Below, one piece after another: positions 16,541 to 25,494 of a stretch of DNA of 64,000 bases. Under the pieces are notes generated by a model, which was given only the letters and a program-made list of their open reading frames with translations, was not told the DNA's origin and did no database searches. Within the stretch, counting starts at the first letter, position 1. Every line of letters begins with the position of its first letter. The stretch comes from Flavobacterium omnivorum (GTDB lineage: Bacteria > Bacteroidota > Bacteroidia > Flavobacteriales > Flavobacteriaceae): positions 406,405 to 470,404 of the forward strand of contig NZ_FNDB01000001.1 of the NCBI RefSeq assembly GCF_900099915.1, written 5' to 3'. The translations under genes and the position numbers were made by a program.

Positions 16541-19351
16541 ATGAAAAAAATTAACAATTTAGTATTTGGAATAATGCTGTTTCCTTTAGCTGTTTTCGCA
16601 CAGCAAATGGATTATTCAAAAGCCATTCCTTTTGATTCTAGTGTCAAAACAGGCAAACTTGAAAACGGCCTAACGTATTACATCAAGAAAAATGCCAAAC
16701 CAGAGAATAAAGTAGATCTTCGTTTGGTGGTGAACGCTGGTTCTATTCTTGAAGCCGATGACCAACAAGGATTAGCGCACTTTATGGAGCACATGTGTTT
16801 TAATGGAACCAAGCGTTTTCCAAAGAATCAGTTGGTTGATTATTTGCAAAGTATAGGGGTGAAGTTTGGACAACATTTGAACGCCTATACCAGTTTTGAT
16901 GAGACAGTTTATTTTTTACCAATTCCATCAGACGATCCTGAAAAATTAGAAAAAGGATTCCAAATTATAGAAGATTGGGCGTTCAATACGGTTTTAACTC
17001 CAGAAGAAATTGACAAAGAAAGAGGCGTAGTCTTAGAAGAATATAGATTGGGATTAGGAGCAGGAAAAAGAATGCAAGGACGCTATATTTCAAAAATGAT
17101 GCATGATTCTCATTATGCGGAGCGTTTGCCAATAGGTCAAAAAGAAGTTCTAGAAAAATTCAAGTACCAATCGCTAATTAATTTTTACAAAGATTGGTAC
17201 CGACCTAATTTGATGAGTGTAATTGTGGTGGGTGATATTGATGTGGCCGAAATGGAGCAAAAAATTATTTCGCACTTTTCAACTTATAAAAATCCAGCTA
17301 AGGAAAAACCAAGAAAAATTTACGATGTGCCTAATCACAAAGAAACTTTTGTAGCTGTCGAAAGTGATAAAGAAGCTTCAAGCGCGCAAGTACAATTGCT
17401 TTATAAAGATTACGGAGCTCCAAAGCAAGTGGTAACAGTAGGAGATTTTAAAAACTCTTTGGTTGAGGGATTATTCTCGACATTATTGAACACGCGATTA
17501 GATGAACTTACAAACTCAGCTACACCTCCCTTTACTTATGGATATTCGTACTATGGAGGCACTTTTGCCAGAAATAAAAAAGGATATCAATCTGTGGCAA
17601 TGTCTCAAGAGGACAAACAATTAAGCGCCTTGAAAGTTTTAGTAACAGAGAATGAAAGAGCAAAGAAATTTGGATTTACGCAAGGCGAGTTAGAACGTGC
17701 GAAATTAGAGTTTCTTGCTTCTATTGAAAAAGCATACAATGATAGAGAAAAAACAAATTCAGTAAATTTTGTAGGGGAGTATCAAGCTAATTTTTTAGAA
17801 AAAGAACCAGTTCCTGGAATTGAATGGACGTACCAAACGATGAAACAGGTTATGCCTTTGATTACTTTAAAGGACGTAAATAGTTTAATTAAAGATTATG
17901 TGAAAGAAGACAACCGTGTCATTATTCTTACTGGTCCCGAAAAAGAAGGTTTGAAAAAAGTGACAGAACAACAAGTTCTTGATGCTTTGAAAGTAAATGC
18001 CGAGGATCTTAAACCTTATGAAGATGCTGCTGTTGCATCAAGTTTGATACGAAACGAAGTAAAACCCGGTACTATTGTTAGCCGTGAGAACAATGCTAAA
18101 ATTGGCACAAAGACACTAGTCTTATCTAATGGTGTGAAAGTGACGTATAAGAATACAGATTTCAAAAATGATGAAATTCTTTTTGAAGCGGTGAGTCTTG
18201 GAGGAACTAATTTATACTCTAATGAGGATATGAAAAAAGTTCAATTTGCCAATGGTGCTTTATCAGAAGCTGGATTTTCAGGATTAAAATTGAATGATAT
18301 TAATAAATTTATGACGGGTAAAATAGCGAGCGTAAATCCATATATTGGAACTACAACAGAAGGTTTACGTGGAAATGCTACTCCAAAGGATTTAGAATAT
18401 CTTTTCCAAATGACGCATGCTTATTTCACAGATTTGAATATGGATGTGACTGCTTTTGATGGTTACAAACAAAAACAGGCTTCTTTCTTTAATAATATGG
18501 CTTCTACTCCTTCATTTTATTTTCAGCAAGAGTTTTATTCGTATTTGAATAAAGAAAACCCAAGATTTAACGGGTTGATTCCTAATGAAAAAACATGGGG
18601 AGAAACGGATTATGCATTAGCCTATAAGAAATACAAAGAGCGTTTTGCGAATGCGGCTGATTTTGAGTTTTATTTTGTAGGTAACATCGATGATAAAGCG
18701 ATGGAGGGGTATGCAGTTAAGTATTTAGCCTCTTTACCTGCTACTGGCAAAAAAGAAAAAGCAGTAGATTTAGGATATAGAATGCTAAAAGGGGACCTGA
18801 AAAAAGTAGTTAATAAAGGAACAGATCCTAAGAGTAATGTCACTATTATGTATTACGGTGATGCAACATATTCCGCTAAAGATGCGATGAGCATGCAAGC
18901 ATTAGGAGAAGTTTTGACTATTAAACTAATAGAGCAATTACGTGAAAACGAAAGTGGTGTTTATGGGGTTTCTGCAAGAGGGAGTTTGAGTAAAATTCCA
19001 AATTCAATGTACAGTTTCACTATTGGTTTCCCTTGTGGACCGGATAATGCGGAGAAATTGACAGCTTCTGCTTTAAAAGAATTGCAGAACATTATTGATA
19101 ATGGTCCAGATGAAAAAGATGTAGCTAAATTCAAAGAAGGAGAATTAGCTGATTTCAGAAAAGACAGTAAAGAAAACAGGTATTGGTTGTCTAATTTCAC
19201 AAGATCTTACACGAATGGCAACAGTCCAGAAGACGTATTGAAATTTGAAGAAATGGTCAATGCAGTTACTGCTAAGGATCTTCAGAACATTGCAAAACAA
19301 TACCTTACTAAAGATAAAGTTATTGGAATGTTGATGCCAGAGAAAAAATAG
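16541..19351 (+). CDS. M16 family zinc metallopeptidase, two-lobed
   Basis: A 936-residue exported peptidase with a signal peptide (1-20, ending VFAQ). The inverted zinc motif H80FMEH84 is intact, with the distal Glu in DKERGVVLEEYRLG. The length is consistent with two M16 halves: the N-terminal active lobe, and the C-terminal lobe (about 500-930) with the inactive but substrate-binding ENESGVYGVSARGSLS region. It probably degrades peptides in the periplasm. It stands alone and ends in a terminator at 19371. Confidence 0.93.
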   Translation: MKKINNLVFGIMLFPLAVFAQQMDYSKAIPFDSSVKTGKLENGLTYYIKKNAKPENKVDLRLVVNAGSILEADDQQGLAHFMEHMCFNGTKRFPKNQLVDYLQSIGVKFGQHLNAYTSFDETVYFLPIPSDDPEKLEKGFQIIEDWAFNTVLTPEEIDKERGVVLEEYRLGLGAGKRMQGRYISKMMHDSHYAERLPIGQKEVLEKFKYQSLINFYKDWYRPNLMSVIVVGDIDVAEMEQKIISHFSTYKNPAKEKPRKIYDVPNHKETFVAVESDKEASSAQVQLLYKDYGAPKQVVTVGDFKNSLVEGLFSTLLNTRLDELTNSATPPFTYGYSYYGGTFARNKKGYQSVAMSQEDKQLSALKVLVTENERAKKFGFTQGELERAKLEFLASIEKAYNDREKTNSVNFVGEYQANFLEKEPVPGIEWTYQTMKQVMPLITLKDVNSLIKDYVKEDNRVIILTGPEKEGLKKVTEQQVLDALKVNAEDLKPYEDAAVASSLIRNEVKPGTIVSRENNAKIGTKTLVLSNGVKVTYKNTDFKNDEILFEAVSLGGTNLYSNEDMKKVQFANGALSEAGFSGLKLNDINKFMTGKIASVNPYIGTTTEGLRGNATPKDLEYLFQMTHAYFTDLNMDVTAFDGYKQKQASFFNNMASTPSFYFQQEFYSYLNKENPRFNGLIPNEKTWGETDYALAYKKYKERFANAADFEFYFVGNIDDKAMEGYAVKYLASLPATGKKEKAVDLGYRMLKGDLKKVVNKGTDPKSNVTIMYYGDATYSAKDAMSMQALGEVLTIKLIEQLRENESGVYGVSARGSLSKIPNSMYSFTIGFPCGPDNAEKLTASALKELQNIIDNGPDEKDVAKFKEGELADFRKDSKENRYWLSNFTRSYTNGNSPEDVLKFEEMVNAVTAKDLQNIAKQYLTKDKVIGMLMPEKK

Positions 19352-19370
19352 GCCTACTGATTTATAAACT

Positions 19371-19407
19371 AAAAACCTGCTATTTCATGGAAGTAGCAGG
19401 TTTTTTT
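19371..19407 (+). terminator. Terminator after the M16 peptidase
   Basis: AAAAACCTGCTA and TAGCAGGTTTTT form the stem, with a T-run behind. The same stem and left flank recur at 23597-23642, see the finding on the island between them. Confidence 0.8.
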
Positions 19408-19775
19408 ATATATTATATAAACAAACCGGAATAATTACTCTTAGCCAAAAAAATAAAATTAGAGCATTTATTAATTTAAAGGCGTCAATATAGTAAAAGA
19501 TAATCATTACTTTTTGTTATAGTTTGTTGTAAACTAGATAGCATTTACAAAGTAAGAAATAAGTAACGCCTTAAACAACCTAAATGAATACCACTTTTGG
19601 TAATCTAGACAAAATCGAGTTGCGCACGGATATTTATGTATTATTTTATTTCAAAATGTACTTGTTTCTCAAACAATTAATTAAAAACAACAACAATTTA
19701 ATAACAAAATACTTGCTAAAGTTTTTCTGCTTTTTAGGTAGATTTACAAAACATTAATTACTAATATCTTATGCT
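19408..19775. other. Gene-free region with a relic of a methyltransferase 3' end
   Basis: Bases 19419-19449 match the complement of the 3' end of the methyltransferase gene at 23673-23704 (18 identical bases followed by a diverged stretch with a 2-base gap). No reading frame survives. The rest is A/T-rich and probably holds the promoter of the lipoprotein gene, which I could not place. Confidence 0.5.
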
Positions 19776-20315
19776 ATGAAAAACCTACTATTTCTATTAC
19801 TCACAACTTTTACATTGAGTTGCTGCGACAAAGACGATGACAAACCTAAAACAGAGTTAGAAAAACTACCTCCAGCCACACAAACAGGTGCTCAAACATT
19901 CGGATGTTTAATTGATGGTAAAGCATTTGTACCGCCAAAATTTGGCACAAACTCGCCTAATGCTTTTTATCAGTTTGTTAATGGTGCTTATACACTAAGT
20001 ATTTATGGAAGTACGGATGGAGGATCAAATCTTAAATCAATCAATATTGGATGCCTTGATATGCCATTAATTCAAGAGGTAAATTATCTTTTAAAAGAAG
20101 AATTGGTAAATAATTATTTTGGAGAATATAATATAGGTGGTGGTATTACATTTAGCGGAGCTACCACAACTGTAAACCCAGGAATATTAATAATAACAAG
20201 ATTTGACCCTACTAATTTTATTATCTCTGGCTCCTTTGAATTTACGGTTTTGGACAATAATGGAGCTGAAATTAAAATTACCAACGGTCGTTTCGATATG
20301 CAATACACAAACTAA
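19776..20315 (+). CDS. Hypothetical lipoprotein
   Basis: A 179-residue lipoprotein: a short hydrophobic signal is followed by the lipobox LSCC at about residues 14-17 and an acidic DKDDDK, a tether seen in surface lipoproteins of Bacteroidota. The body begins with LEKLPPATQTGAQTFGCLIDG, a beginning shared by many small Flavobacteriaceae lipoproteins of unknown function, and then predicted beta strands. It lies 119 bases before the lipase-like T9SS gene on the same strand; a hairpin separates them, and both may form an acquired pair. Confidence 0.8.
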   Translation: MKNLLFLLLTTFTLSCCDKDDDKPKTELEKLPPATQTGAQTFGCLIDGKAFVPPKFGTNSPNAFYQFVNGAYTLSIYGSTDGGSNLKSINIGCLDMPLIQEVNYLLKEELVNNYFGEYNIGGGITFSGATTTVNPGILIITRFDPTNFIISGSFEFTVLDNNGAEIKITNGRFDMQYTN

Positions 20316-20352
20316 AAAAAGAAATATATGATATAACAAACCTAAAAAAGAG

Positions 20353-20379
20353 AGACCATTCCGTTAGACGGAACAGTCT
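20353..20379 (+). terminator. Hairpin between the lipoprotein and lipase-like genes
   Basis: AGAC-CA-TTCCGT pairs with ACGGAA-CA-GTCT around a TAG loop, leaving a symmetric CA/CA internal loop. It may be a weak terminator or an mRNA processing or attenuation element. Confidence 0.45.
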
Positions 20380-20434
20380 TTCAACAGCTTAAATTAAACA
20401 ACCGTTCAACTTTGTCTAATCCAACTTCAAAATT

Positions 20435-23400
20435 ATGAAAAATTATGCTTTAACAGTACTTTTTTTGTGCGTTTCTTACTTTACAACTGCACAAAACATC
20501 AATACCTCTTTAGCGGCAGACATCAATGCCAAGTTTGCACCGCTAGAAAAAAACAGAATTCCGCACAACATTCTTTTAGATTATGGTTTCGATCTTATAG
20601 ACGTTGCCCAGTTCGATGGGGTTTTACGCACTAACAATTATATCGATGTAGAACGTTATAATTTAGTTTACAATTCTATTGTATCTTCTACAACGCAACT
20701 CAATGTAACAGGTATTGCGCCACCACAGCAAGAATTAAAAGATTGGAAATTTTGGCAAAAACAACAAAACGATATTGCCAAATTCAGTAACAAAGCTGCT
20801 GTTGTGTTAAATGGTTTATTTTTTAACTATTCTAAAATTAATGCTAATGCGCTTAGCAATAACAAAATAGTAGTTATTAATGATAAGTATGACGATAAAT
20901 ACACAAACGGAGTTTGGCAAAATCCTTATGATAGTAAACAAGCCTTTGCCATAACATCAGCGGTTATAATGCTCAACAAAAGCACAGTTGATGTGGTTTT
21001 ACCAGCAACGCTTTGGCACACTAATGCTAGTGTAACAGAAATTGCAATAGATTTTGGCAACAGTACAGGGTATAAAATTTTAACCAACGGAGTTGTTGCT
21101 TCTACCACTTATACAGCAGTTGGTGTTTATACTTGGACCTATAGAATTTTAACTGGTGGTCAATACAAATATTGCAGACAGAAAGTAAAAATTACTCAAG
21201 CCGATACTGGAATGCTTGCCAGAAACACAGCTTGTGGCGAGCCGCAAGTGTTTACTATTCCAGCTACAAAAGCGTATCAAGGTTTGTTTGGCTCAGCTAC
21301 TATTCAAGTAGTGCGTGGTGGTGCTTGTAACGAATTGCGCAATCCACTTATTGTAGCCGAAGGATTGGACACAGGTTTATTAGGTCAAGGTGGAACAATT
21401 GGTGATTCTGATATTAATAGTTTTTTTCAATCAGTTGACAATTCTGAAAGTGTAGAATTAGAAAATTTCTTAATTAACAATACCGCAGTTGACTATGATA
21501 TTATTTATGTCAATTGGAACAATGGTACCGATTTTATTCAGAGAAATGCCTATGTTTTAGAAGCAGTTATTAAATGGGTAAATGATAATAAAACAGGTTC
21601 GAATAAAAATGTGGTTTTAGGGCAAAGTATGGGCGGCTTAGTTGCCCGTTATGCCTTGCGGGATATGGAAAATAACGGTTTTAATCACGATACTAGTTTG
21701 TACATTAGTCACGATGCGCCACATCAAGGTGCTCACATTCCGCTCGGAATTCTAAATATGGCGCGACACACTGTAAACGAGTTTATACAAACGGCATTAG
21801 GCAACATAACCATTCCAGTGAATGGCGTTGGAAACGTTGGTTTAGCAACCATCGATAATTTATTAGATGCACCAGCGATAAATCAAATGCTTTTAAATAC
21901 CGTAGATACTAATGGTAATAGAACAAATACGGTTCATACCACTTGGCAAAATGAATTAAGACAATTTGGCTATCCACAGCAAACCAGAAATATTGCATTA
22001 AGCAATGCCAGTCATTGTGCATCAAGTCAAGGATTAGTTTCCAATCAAGAATTAGTTACGGTAACAGGAAATGGTGGAACATCAGTTTTAACTAGTTTCA
22101 TAATGTATTTGTTTGCAAATGTCGATCCATTAATTGGGGTTACATTAAATGATACATCTGCCTCACTTTTAGGTTTTTTACCAGGAAATACCAAATTAGA
22201 TTTAGAATTTAGAGCCAATGCTTTTCCTTCGACTGGAACTGCAAGAATATATAAAGGAAGATTAACTTATGAAAAAAAGTTACTTTGGCTTATACCAATT
22301 ACCAGAACTATTTTTGATAAATCTGTTGATTCTCAAAGCGGTGATAAATTTATCGAAAATTATCCGGGCGGAGTAACTCCAAATGCCTTAGCAATTTCAG
22401 AAAATGGAGGAGATAACAATTTGTTTTATAATTATGACTACAACTTAGACGTAAATTTAAATTTTGATTTTATACCAGCTACAAGTGCTTTAGATGTAGG
22501 AAGCGGTTATTCTATTTTAAATGATTCAGACTATTTTTTTAGATACACAGCTTCAAGTCCTCCTTTAGGAACAAAAGCCATTCCTTTCAATAATTTCACT
22601 ACATCTTCAAACGAAAATAGTAGTTTAAATGCGGAACATATTTCTTTTAATCGAAGAAATGGCGATTGGCTTGCAACTGAATTGGACAACAGTACAACAA
22701 ATAATCAAGTTTTTGATTGTAGTTATGTTTGCTCAAATACATCAATAACTGGTGCGGATTTTCTTTGTACAACCTCAAACTACACAGTGCCAGCTGGAGG
22801 CGCATCTTACAATTGGACAATTACACTAGGTGCAGATCTTGTCAGCTTATCAGCAAATGGAACAGCAAATATATCAGTAACTGCTTTTCCAAATGTATCT
22901 GGTCAAGTAATTCTTTCTTTGATTATGGGGGGTAATTGTGGGAATTTAACTTTAACAAAAACAATCTGGGTAGGTGTTCCACAAATAACTGGACTAATTT
23001 GTCCAAATGACTCTACAATATGTAGTGGTACTTTTTGCCAGCAAGAACTAGGTTTACCCTCGTTTGATTTAACAAATAGTCTAGAAGCAAATGTTATGGG
23101 TATGACTACTACTGAAATGTGGGAAAAAACAAATTGGGAATGGGAACGAATCAATACAAATATCGTAATTGCTCAAAATACGCAAGGAAATCTAATTTAT
23201 GTAGCTCCTAATTATATTGGTCAAACAGGAGTTAGAGTTAGAGCTAAAAATAATTGTGGTTGGAGCGAATGGAGTGAGTTGTATTTTGAAGTTGTCAATT
23301 GTAGCAATAATTTAATGAGACTATCAGAAGACGAAAAAACATTTTTGGTTTATCCAAATCCTTCAAATGAAATAGTAAACATAGATTTAAGAGATGCAAA

Positions 23401-23587
23401 TAATCTTCCGGAAAAGAATGCTAAGATTTCAGGAGAATTATTTGATATTATGGGAAAATCAAAAGCCAAAATTCAAATTAAAGATAATAGAGCTTCATTT
23501 TTTGTTAGTGGTTTAAATAAGGGAGTTTATGTTTTAAAAATTTATATAAATGGTAAATTAGAAAGCCATCAAATTGGAGTTAAATAA
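20435..23587 (+). CDS. T9SS-exported lipase-like alpha/beta hydrolase with type A sorting domain
   Basis: A 1050-residue secreted protein. Signal peptide about 1-19 (ending TTAQ). Residues about 300-470 form an alpha/beta-hydrolase core: LRNPLIVAEGLD, the nucleophile elbow GQSMGG with Ser398, and SHDAPHQGAHIPLG, in which the Asp or His may be catalytic. Residues about 735-800 carry a Cys-flanked Ig/PKD-like module (GADFLCTTSNYTV). The C-terminus (about 970-1050) is a T9SS type A sorting domain: FLVYPNPSNEIVNIDL, LFDIMGKS, LNKGVYVLKIYINGK. It is thus predicted to cross the outer membrane by T9SS. An esterase/lipase activity is inferred from the fold. Confidence 0.88.
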   Translation: MKNYALTVLFLCVSYFTTAQNINTSLAADINAKFAPLEKNRIPHNILLDYGFDLIDVAQFDGVLRTNNYIDVERYNLVYNSIVSSTTQLNVTGIAPPQQELKDWKFWQKQQNDIAKFSNKAAVVLNGLFFNYSKINANALSNNKIVVINDKYDDKYTNGVWQNPYDSKQAFAITSAVIMLNKSTVDVVLPATLWHTNASVTEIAIDFGNSTGYKILTNGVVASTTYTAVGVYTWTYRILTGGQYKYCRQKVKITQADTGMLARNTACGEPQVFTIPATKAYQGLFGSATIQVVRGGACNELRNPLIVAEGLDTGLLGQGGTIGDSDINSFFQSVDNSESVELENFLINNTAVDYDIIYVNWNNGTDFIQRNAYVLEAVIKWVNDNKTGSNKNVVLGQSMGGLVARYALRDMENNGFNHDTSLYISHDAPHQGAHIPLGILNMARHTVNEFIQTALGNITIPVNGVGNVGLATIDNLLDAPAINQMLLNTVDTNGNRTNTVHTTWQNELRQFGYPQQTRNIALSNASHCASSQGLVSNQELVTVTGNGGTSVLTSFIMYLFANVDPLIGVTLNDTSASLLGFLPGNTKLDLEFRANAFPSTGTARIYKGRLTYEKKLLWLIPITRTIFDKSVDSQSGDKFIENYPGGVTPNALAISENGGDNNLFYNYDYNLDVNLNFDFIPATSALDVGSGYSILNDSDYFFRYTASSPPLGTKAIPFNNFTTSSNENSSLNAEHISFNRRNGDWLATELDNSTTNNQVFDCSYVCSNTSITGADFLCTTSNYTVPAGGASYNWTITLGADLVSLSANGTANISVTAFPNVSGQVILSLIMGGNCGNLTLTKTIWVGVPQITGLICPNDSTICSGTFCQQELGLPSFDLTNSLEANVMGMTTTEMWEKTNWEWERINTNIVIAQNTQGNLIYVAPNYIGQTGVRVRAKNNCGWSEWSELYFEVVNCSNNLMRLSEDEKTFLVYPNPSNEIVNIDLRDANNLPEKNAKISGELFDIMGKSKAKIQIKDNRASFFVSGLNKGVYVLKIYINGKLESHQIGVK

Positions 23588-23606
23588 ACCAATTTATTTA
23601 TAAACT

Positions 23607-23640
23607 AAAAACCTGCTAAAATTAACTTTAGCAGGTTTTT
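23607..23640. terminator. Terminator between the T9SS gene and the methyltransferase
   Basis: AAAAACCTGCTAAA and TTTAGCAGGTTTTT are exact complements around a 6-base loop, with flanking A- and T-runs. It serves both convergent genes and duplicates the element at 19371. Confidence 0.85.
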
Positions 23641-23665
23641 TTATGATGTGAATTTATGGATTGAA

Positions 23666-24499
23666 TTATTTAAAACAAACCGGAATAATTTCTCCTTTTG
23701 CCAAACAATATTTTTCTACTAATTCAGGTGCAATTTTATTGGTGTAATCTTCTTCAATTACTTTGAAACCGATACTTCGTAATTTATCAAAATAATCGCG
23801 TCCATAAATGCGTACGTGATCGTATTGACCAAAGATTTTAGCGCGTTCTTTTTGATCCGTAATAGTATCATCGGCAAAAGTGGTGGCTCTGGATAAATCC
23901 TGTGGAATTTGTAAAATAGCCATTCCTCCCGGTTTCAAAACCCGATACAATTCCTGCATGGCTTTTGTATCATCCGGAATGTGTTCTAAAACGTGATTAC
24001 ACAAAATTACGTCATATTGATTGTCCTGAAAAGGCAAATCACAAATGTCAGCCTTTACATCAGCAAGAGGTGAAAATAAATCGGTTGTGGTGTAATCTAG
24101 GTTTTTCTGGTTTCGAAATAACTTATAAAAAGCTTGTTCCGGTGCAAAGTGCAAAACTTTTAATGCTGAATTTGTTTCAGCATCTCCTAATTTAATTTTT
24201 TTAGTATTCGTAAAAGAAGAATCTGAAACTAGTTCAGATTTAAAAAAATCGGTTTCTTCATTTAAATACAACCATAACAATCGGTGTCTTTCCAATGAAA
24301 GTGTACTTGGTGAAAGCACGTTGTTACGTTGTGTTTCGTAGCCATAAGGCAACATCGATTTGAAACTTTTTCCGTCAATAGGATCAGTGAATTTTGTTCC
24401 TTTTAAAGTAAATGCAATGATAGGTCGCGCTACATAACTCAGCCTTATTAATAAAGGACGGGGAATAGTATTGAGTATTAATTTAAAAAGTTTTTTCAT
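23666..24499 (-). CDS. Class I SAM-dependent methyltransferase
   Basis: A 277-residue protein with a Methyltransf_11-type core: VLHFAPEQAFYKLF in place of the usual glycine-rich motif I, DLFSPLADVKADICDLPFQDNQYDVILCNHVLEHI (motifs II-IV) and LKPGGMAILQIP. The N-terminal 100 residues (PYGYETQRNNVLSPSTLSLE) are specific to a Bacteroidota subfamily. The substrate is unknown. It converges on the T9SS gene. A relic of its 3' end lies at 19419. Confidence 0.85.
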   Translation of the reverse strand: MKKLFKLILNTIPRPLLIRLSYVARPIIAFTLKGTKFTDPIDGKSFKSMLPYGYETQRNNVLSPSTLSLERHRLLWLYLNEETDFFKSELVSDSSFTNTKKIKLGDAETNSALKVLHFAPEQAFYKLFRNQKNLDYTTTDLFSPLADVKADICDLPFQDNQYDVILCNHVLEHIPDDTKAMQELYRVLKPGGMAILQIPQDLSRATTFADDTITDQKERAKIFGQYDHVRIYGRDYFDKLRSIGFKVIEEDYTNKIAPELVEKYCLAKGEIIPVCFK

Positions 24500-24546
24500 G
24501 TTTGTTTAGAAAGTTTCGCTTCTGTAAATTTAGATTTTCTTATAGG

Positions 24547-24601
24547 ACCTTAAATGACTTATGTGTTTAACTTTTTTTGAACCATATAAGTCAATTAAGG
24601 T
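24547..24601. repeat. Imperfect inverted repeat with ACCTTAAATGAC core
   Basis: Arms 24547-24565 and 24583-24601 pair with few mismatches around a T-rich loop. The 12-mer ACCTTAAATGAC recurs, inverted, at about 58350 inside the decayed regulator gene, suggesting a dispersed intergenic repeat. Confidence 0.55.
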
Positions 24602-24631
24602 CATGTAATTTATTTTTAATTGCTAAGTTTT

Positions 24632-25450
24632 TTACAAGACCAGCGGCACTTTTCTAAACTCATCCTCTTCATTACTCACAATTCCTAATGCTTTATAGAC
24701 GTAGGCAAAAGTAGATAGAATCTCTGGTTTTCCATCAATAATAGCAACATCATGCTCGAAATGGGCGGATGGTTTTCCATCAGCGGTTGTGATAGTCCAG
24801 CCGTCTTTGTGTTGTTTGATGTTTCTAGTTCCTTGGTTGATCATTGGTTCAATAGCGACCACCATGCCTTCTACAAAAAGTTTTCCTCTTCCTTTTTTGC
24901 CATAATTAGGCATTTCAGGGTCTTCGTGCATTTTTTGACCCACGCCGTGACCTACAAGTTCCCGAACGACGCCGTAACCGTGTGCTTCGGTATATTTTTG
25001 GATTGCATTTCCTACGTCCTCAACACGATTTCCTAATCGGAGTTCGCGGATTCCTATGTATAATGATTCCTTAGTAATTTGCAATAATTTTTTAGTTTCT
25101 GGTGTCACTTCACCTATTTCAAACGAGTACGCGTGATCGCCATGGTATCCGTTTTTGTAAGCGCCACAATCCACAGAGATGACATCGCCACTTTCTAATG
25201 GTTTGTTATTTGGAATACCATGGACTACTTGTGAGTTTGGACTCATACAAAGCGAGTTTGGGAATCCGTATAAACCTAGAAAACTAGGTTCTGCACCATG
25301 GTCACGAATGAATTCTTCCGCTAATTTATCCAGATATAAAGTGGTAACTCCTTCTTTTATTTCAGAAGCAATCATTCCTAATGTTTTTGATACTATTAAC
25401 GCACTTTCACGCATTAATTCTATTTCTTCACGGGATTTTACAATAATCAT
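24632..25450 (-). CDS. map: Methionine aminopeptidase, type I
   Basis: It removes the N-terminal Met from new proteins. At 272 residues it is a type I enzyme. The five metal ligands are visible in VDCGAYKNGYHGD (two Asp), HGVG...HEDP (His), IEPM (Glu) and the C-terminal HFEHDVAI (Glu). HGIP is the substrate-contact His. A -10-like TATTTTTG sits on the minus strand at 25478-25471. Here it is not in a ribosomal operon; the export operon ends 44 bases upstream on the same strand. Confidence 0.95.
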   Translation of the reverse strand: MIIVKSREEIELMRESALIVSKTLGMIASEIKEGVTTLYLDKLAEEFIRDHGAEPSFLGLYGFPNSLCMSPNSQVVHGIPNNKPLESGDVISVDCGAYKNGYHGDHAYSFEIGEVTPETKKLLQITKESLYIGIRELRLGNRVEDVGNAIQKYTEAHGYGVVRELVGHGVGQKMHEDPEMPNYGKKGRGKLFVEGMVVAIEPMINQGTRNIKQHKDGWTITTADGKPSAHFEHDVAIIDGKPEILSTFAYVYKALGIVSNEEDEFRKVPLVL

Positions 25451-25494
25451 AATTTCGAATTTTCAGAGTGCAAAAATACAATTTTATAAATTAG

